Assembly: GCF_028464065.1 (NCBI RefSeq)
Contig: NZ_CP116808.1
Location: forward strand, 3,129,501-3,193,500
Source of the DNA: Saprospira sp. CCB-QB6
GTDB lineage: Bacteria > Bacteroidota > Bacteroidia > Chitinophagales > Saprospiraceae
Direction: 5' to 3'
Length of the DNA: 64,000 bases
Positions 60,579-64,000 of this stretch are shown here, piece after piece. Below the pieces are notes generated by a model that was not told the origin of the DNA, did no database searches, and saw only the letters and a list, made by a program, of their open reading frames with translations. Made by a program: the position numbers and the translations under genes. How positions within the stretch are numbered: the stretch's first letter is position 1; the number at the start of each line of letters is the position of its first letter.

Positions 60579-60618
60579 CTAATGCCCCAGACGAGTCTTC
60601 GTCTGGGGCATTAGTTTT
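60579..60618 (+). terminator. Terminator of the outer-membrane protein/lipoprotein pair
   Basis: A perfect 16-bp stem CTAATGCCCCAGACGA/TCGTCTGGGGCATTAG, loop GTCT, then TTTT. Confidence 0.9.
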
Positions 60619-60632
60619 ATGGCTTATTCCGA

Positions 60633-60957
60633 GGGGTATGAGAAGCCCTCTAGAGGGGTAGGCCTACCCCTCCCAATGGGTGCTGTACCCCTCAAGGGGA
60701 TTAGCTTACCCCCAAGCCTGGACCTATGAAAATGGTCAGGATGATTTCTACTAGTCCTCGCTAGGATTTCCTTAAATGGTCGGGAGGACTTCAGTTGATG
60801 AAGTTGAGGATTTCCTTAGGTGGTCTGAATGACTTGTATAGGTCCTCCTTTTGACTTGCTTAGATGCTCCCGATGACCTCAGTTAATACTCAAGAGGACT
60901 TGAACTAGTGGGGCAGAGGACCTCTGTTAATCCTCTGGATGAGGTAGGAGCCCCCAA
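60633..60957. repeat. Degenerate tandem array with a 22-bp period
   Basis: About 15 diverged units. From 60764 to 60939 eight units follow at exactly 22 bp (starts 60764, 60786, 60808, 60830, 60852, 60874, 60896, 60918). Aligned, each begins G/T-G-A, has T at column 6 and T at column 14 in all eight, and mostly ends G-A; the rough consensus is KGAYYTNNNTWRRT. Earlier units (60633, 60655, 60677) are also 22 bp apart and are GGGGTA..TACCCC palindromes. Steps of 19 and 24-25 bp occur between the two parts. No reading frame is kept, so it is non-coding. Confidence 0.75.
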
Positions 60958-61014
60958 AGCTTATTTTCTTTAAGCGACTTCAGTCTAAAAGCCTTATCTT
61001 GGGCGCAAAACAGG

Positions 61015-62118
61015 ATGCGGCAGTTATCTATCTTTATTATCTTTTGTTGGGCTTCGGTAAGTTGGGCCCAAAAGGGCCATAGTTTTGAGTTTGGGGCACA
61101 TTACGGGACCCTCATCAAACATAGAGAGTACATCAACATTCCTGTAGATCAATTGCCGCCTACCCTAGGAGGAGAGATCAATTGGTCGTATCAGACTCAT
61201 GGAAAACGGGCTTGGGAAGCCTTGGCAAACTATCCCGAATTTGGACTTATTTTATCCTTTCAAGACTTTGCCGATCCTCGTTTGGGTTGGGGCCTTGGTC
61301 TGATGCCTCAACTCAAGTTTCCCTTTTGGCGTTCTGGAGATTGGGAAATTTATGGTCGTTTGGGTATGGGGGTAGCCTATGTTTCTAATTATGGCAACAG
61401 CTTTCGAAATCCCGACAATAATATCATTGGTTCGCATTGGAACAATAATACGGCCTTGCGTTTGGGCCTGCAACTTCCCTTATCTAAACAATGGTTGTTG
61501 CAACCTTCTTTTAGTTTTACGCATTACTCTAATGGCGCCTCTCAGTTTCCAAATTTAGGCATCAATGCGGCTAGTCTGCATTTAGGTCTGCGTTATCGTC
61601 CCCAAGCATTGCAAAAAGAGGACTATCAAGCTCCGCAAGAGGATTATCAGCCTCCTAAGCGCTGGGGCATAGGCTTTGATTTGGGCTTGGGCATGACAGA
61701 GGTGCGGCGCACGGAGCGGGGGCCAAAATTTGCGCTTTATAGTGCTATGCTTTATGGTAGTTATCGCTATGCCTCGACCCAAACCCTTCGTTTTGGGCTT
61801 TTGGGCGAGTATCATACAGGGGTAGAGGCTTTTTGGCTCAGTAATTTGACCTTAACCCCTGAAGAAGCTCGGCAAAAGGCCCAGCGATTGCTCTTTTGGG
61901 CAGGGCATGAGTGGTTATTGGGCCATATCGGTTTGGGGCTGCAAGTCGGCTATTATATTACGGAGCCAGTGGTCAAACTCCCCTATACTCGGGGTAGTAT
62001 TGCCTATTATCCCTTTTCGCCCCTCAAGCACAAGCATACGCCCTATTTGGCTGTGCGCATTAAGGCGCATGGCATCACTGCAGACTTTTTTGATTTGGCT
62101 ATAGGACTTGATTTTTAG
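61015..62118 (+). CDS. Acyloxyacyl hydrolase / PagL-like lipid A deacylase
   Basis: A 367-residue outer-membrane protein. The signal peptide is residues 1-19. The N-terminal half (about 20-200) is a PagL-type barrel: the catalytic His-Ser pair is in the strand SFTHYSNGASQFPNLGINAASLHLGLRYR near residue 169, and barrel strands such as LGWGLGLMPQLKFPFW and GRLGMGVAYVSNYGN precede it. The linker with two DYQ-PPQ/K repeats near 205-215 leads to a second barrel-like half (about 215-367), a duplicated or fused region not found in short PagL. PagL removes the 3-O-acyl chain of lipid A. The start ATG 61015 follows a TATCTTGG string that resembles a promoter box. Transcribed alone; repeat copy 22 follows. 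Confidence 0.82.
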   Translation: MRQLSIFIIFCWASVSWAQKGHSFEFGAHYGTLIKHREYINIPVDQLPPTLGGEINWSYQTHGKRAWEALANYPEFGLILSFQDFADPRLGWGLGLMPQLKFPFWRSGDWEIYGRLGMGVAYVSNYGNSFRNPDNNIIGSHWNNNTALRLGLQLPLSKQWLLQPSFSFTHYSNGASQFPNLGINAASLHLGLRYRPQALQKEDYQAPQEDYQPPKRWGIGFDLGLGMTEVRRTERGPKFALYSAMLYGSYRYASTQTLRFGLLGEYHTGVEAFWLSNLTLTPEEARQKAQRLLFWAGHEWLLGHIGLGLQVGYYITEPVVKLPYTRGSIAYYPFSPLKHKHTPYLAVRIKAHGITADFFDLAIGLDF

Positions 62119-62126
62119 ATCTATTT

Positions 62127-62238
62127 GGGGCTGCCCCTCCCTACGGTCGGGTCGGGCCGTTCCGCAGCTCTGCTCGGCCCTGCGTCGCTTTGCTCCTTGG
62201 TCTGCCGCCTGCGGCGGCCCTGCTCCAGCCCCTCAGCC
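62127..62238 (+). repeat. GC-rich intergenic structured repeat, copy 22 (GGGGCTG end type)
   Basis: Begins 9 bp after the PagL-like stop. A short deletion has removed the bases between CAGCTC and TGCTCGGCCC in the core. Hairpin 3 is CCGCC/GGCGG, and the closing part reads CAGCCCCTCAGCC. Confidence 0.85.
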
Positions 62239-62333
62239 GATGCTGTGGAGAATGCTTAAACTTAAGCAAGTTAAGCCCTATATTAAGTGTATCGCTTTAT
62301 CGTTAAGTAATAATATTCATTAAAACAAAACAG

Positions 62334-64000
62334 ATGAAATCCCTAATCCCCCTACTGTTGTTTTGTCTACCCCTATTCGGCCAAGCCCAGACTTCTCCCC
62401 AAGAACTTTATGAGCAAATACAGGAAACAGAAGAAGAGCTTTCCCCCTTAGTCGATAGTTATCTAGGCCTATCCACTTCGAGTCCTAATTATTGGGCCTA
62501 TGCCGATAGTCTTTATTACCTATTGGATGCTTTAGGGGAGTTAGAGCTCACATATAACTATTGTTTGACACAGGCAGAACGAGCAGAGACATTAGCCTTA
62601 AAGAGGCATTGGAAAAGTTGGAGTTGTTTGCCTTTAATTAACCAAGATAGGGCAGAGGAGGCCGCTCCTGTTATACAGATGCTTTTGGCTGATTGTCCCA
62701 AAGACGCAGCAGATTATGACAATTTATTACTTATTTCAGCTAATGTTCATTACCTCTTAGAAAACTATGAGCAAGCTAAAAAGGAGTTGGTTATTGCTAG
62801 AAAACTGGCAACCTTAAGTAAGGATCAAGCTAACTTATTGGAGGTACTCAATCTAGAGGGTATCATAGCTTATGATGATGGGCATTTGGCGGAGGCGGAG
62901 GCCTTCTTACTAGAGGCAATAGCCCTTTCTAAGGCGCTAGAAGAAGAAAAGGATGCTAGTATATTGATGAATTTGGCCACTATTTATGAAGAAATGGGGC
63001 AAACAACTCGGGCTTTAGAACTCTATAAAGAAGTGCTGCTTATTGATGAGGTTTATTATGGTAAGGATCACTATCTCTATGCTACTGACCTTGATCTTTT
63101 AGGCGTTTTAGAGTATGGTATAGGCGACTATGCCGCTGCCGAAAAACATTTGTTGCAGGCCGAAAAAATATTGCGCAAGACTTTGGGGGAAGGGCATCGA
63201 GACTACCGTAGATGTATCAATAACTTAGCTGCTTTATCTGAAAGTATGGGGAAAGAGGCGTTGACAAAGCAGTATTATGAGCGGCTGATGCAGTTAGAGA
63301 GAAAATATGCTCAGCATATAGGAGACTATGCCTTAGTACTAAGTAATTATGCTGCTTTTTGTAAAAATGAGCAAAATTATCAGCAGGCTCGAAAGCTAAT
63401 TGTAGAGGCGACTACTTTATTGGAGGAGTCGGGCCCTTTAACCCATTTGTTTTCTGTTTATGATAACTACATACAAATCTGTTTAGGACAAAAAGACTAT
63501 GCTCAAGCTAAGGAAATAACAGCAAAGCTTTATCAGGCCAATTTAGTAAAAGATGCAGATTTTTTTGAGGGGGGCTATCCTTTGGTCAAATCAGCTATTG
63601 TTTTACTTGATGTATTTGAGTCTTATGGGCAGATATATCAACAGTTAGGAGAAGAGGAGGCTATTTACTTAGACTCTGCGGCTATGTATTTTGATTTGGC
63701 TTTGGATTACAATCGAAAAATTCGTCAGGAGCTTAGTCATGAGCAAGATAAACAGCGAAATTTATATTTGGGCCAGCGCTTAATCAATCATCAGTTTCAG
63801 GTGGCTTTGGCTCGAAAACAACCTTTGGCTAATTTACTCCAATTAGCGGAAGAACAGAAGGCTGTTTTGTTTCAGGAAGAGCAACAACTAGGGGCTTGGG
63901 GGGTACAACTGCCCGATAGCATTTTGGCCAAAAGAGCTAATTTAGAAGAGGAGTTTATGGCCCTCAAGCAACAGCAGGCACGTAGCTTGGCGGCGGCGGC
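62334..64000 (+). CDS. Secreted TPR protein, cut by the window end (probable TPR-CHAT paralogue)
   Basis: 555 codons are visible with no stop before the window end. The signal peptide is MKSLIPLLLFCLPLFGQAQ (residues 1-19). Tetratricopeptide repeats follow from about residue 125 to 400 (for example LLEVLNLEGIIAYDDGHLAEAEAFLLEA, LATIYEEMGQTTRALELYKEVL, LDLLGVLEYGIGDYAAAEKHLLQAE). Then comes a region of long helices (about 440-555: YFDLALDYNRKIRQELSHEQDKQ, NLEEEFMALKQQQ). The same layout in the gene at 35049 ends in a CHAT protease domain, and helical regions with this sort of NRKI and EEF motif usually precede CHAT, so a CHAT domain past position 64000 is likely but unseen. ATG 62334 is chosen on the signal peptide. 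Confidence 0.8.
   Translation, partial: MKSLIPLLLFCLPLFGQAQTSPQELYEQIQETEEELSPLVDSYLGLSTSSPNYWAYADSLYYLLDALGELELTYNYCLTQAERAETLALKRHWKSWSCLPLINQDRAEEAAPVIQMLLADCPKDAADYDNLLLISANVHYLLENYEQAKKELVIARKLATLSKDQANLLEVLNLEGIIAYDDGHLAEAEAFLLEAIALSKALEEEKDASILMNLATIYEEMGQTTRALELYKEVLLIDEVYYGKDHYLYATDLDLLGVLEYGIGDYAAAEKHLLQAEKILRKTLGEGHRDYRRCINNLAALSESMGKEALTKQYYERLMQLERKYAQHIGDYALVLSNYAAFCKNEQNYQQARKLIVEATTLLEESGPLTHLFSVYDNYIQICLGQKDYAQAKEITAKLYQANLVKDADFFEGGYPLVKSAIVLLDVFESYGQIYQQLGEEEAIYLDSAAMYFDLALDYNRKIRQELSHEQDKQRNLYLGQRLINHQFQVALARKQPLANLLQLAEEQKAVLFQEEQQLGAWGVQLPDSILAKRANLEEEFMALKQQQARSLAAA

Noticed and set aside
60755-61014. A short gene between the lipoprotein and the PagL-like gene
   Set aside because: The sequence is a 22-bp-period array; 22 is not a multiple of three, and stops occur in all frames.

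Overview
The window reads as a free-living Bacteroidota chromosome, most like the Saprospira lineage. Several large secreted proteins end in a C-terminal type IX secretion (T9SS) sorting domain. A few promoters have the Bacteroidota TAnnTTTG -7 box. Families largely confined to Bacteroidota are present (DUF3810, DUF4340-like, coiled-coil/DUF1573). Shine-Dalgarno signals are weak and coding regions have moderate GC. I see no rRNA, tRNA, prophage, CRISPR array or complete insertion sequence. The lineage call rests on gene content and recall, not on a search.

Layout. 0.3-8 kb: a T9SS cargo protein whose natural ATG is followed at once by a stop codon, a SixA-like phosphatase, an orphan haem-copper oxidase subunit III, a lipoprotein nuclease, a conserved protein of unknown role and a secreted lipase. 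8-17 kb: a T9SS metalloprotease (M43), a DUF4340-like/LRR gene pair, a DUF3810 protein and an omega-amidase-type nitrilase. 17.8-23 kb: one 1728-residue surface protein with about 14 Ig-like repeats of 95 residues. 23.5-34.9 kb: an Rpn/PD-(D/E)XK nuclease, a transglutaminase/VOC pair, a T9SS-like protein, a TetR regulator with an alpha/beta hydrolase (a shared operator-like site lies before each), a hotdog thioesterase, metG, a thioredoxin-like lipoprotein and phosphatidylserine decarboxylase. 35-46 kb: a secreted TPR-CHAT protein, gcvP, an unknown gene, a 22-copy array of a 41-bp repeat, short palindromes and an MsbA-type ABC exporter. 45.7-53.5 kb: a DUF1573 protein, a T9SS di-haem peroxidase, a JmjC-like cupin and a tight cluster pgpH-GNAT-surE-membrane protein. 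54-64 kb: two tandem FG-GAP T9SS proteins, an outer-membrane protein plus lipoprotein pair, a degenerate 22-bp-period array, a PagL-like deacylase and a second secreted TPR protein cut by the window end.

The most striking non-coding signal is a family of about 22 GC-rich intergenic elements of roughly 110-180 bp (one is 62 bp). All share a core, while the internal hairpin stems change sequence and keep pairing, as does the closing helix. Three end types occur (GGGGCCT/AGGCC, GGGGCTG/CAGCCCC-like, GGGGCCC/GGGCC). They lie only between genes, mostly with the GGGGC end a few bases from a gene boundary, and four intergenic regions hold tail-to-tail pairs. This looks like a BIME/REP-type family or a structured RNA family. 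Two other arrays (41-bp and 22-bp period) and a duplicated 79-bp hairpin/terminator unit add to an unusual load of repeats in the intergenic DNA.

The genes are mostly independent units. Visible working groups are the pgpH-GNAT-surE cluster, the TetR-hydrolase pair, the DUF4340/LRR pair, the VOC/transglutaminase pair, the FG-GAP pair and the outer-membrane protein/lipoprotein pair.
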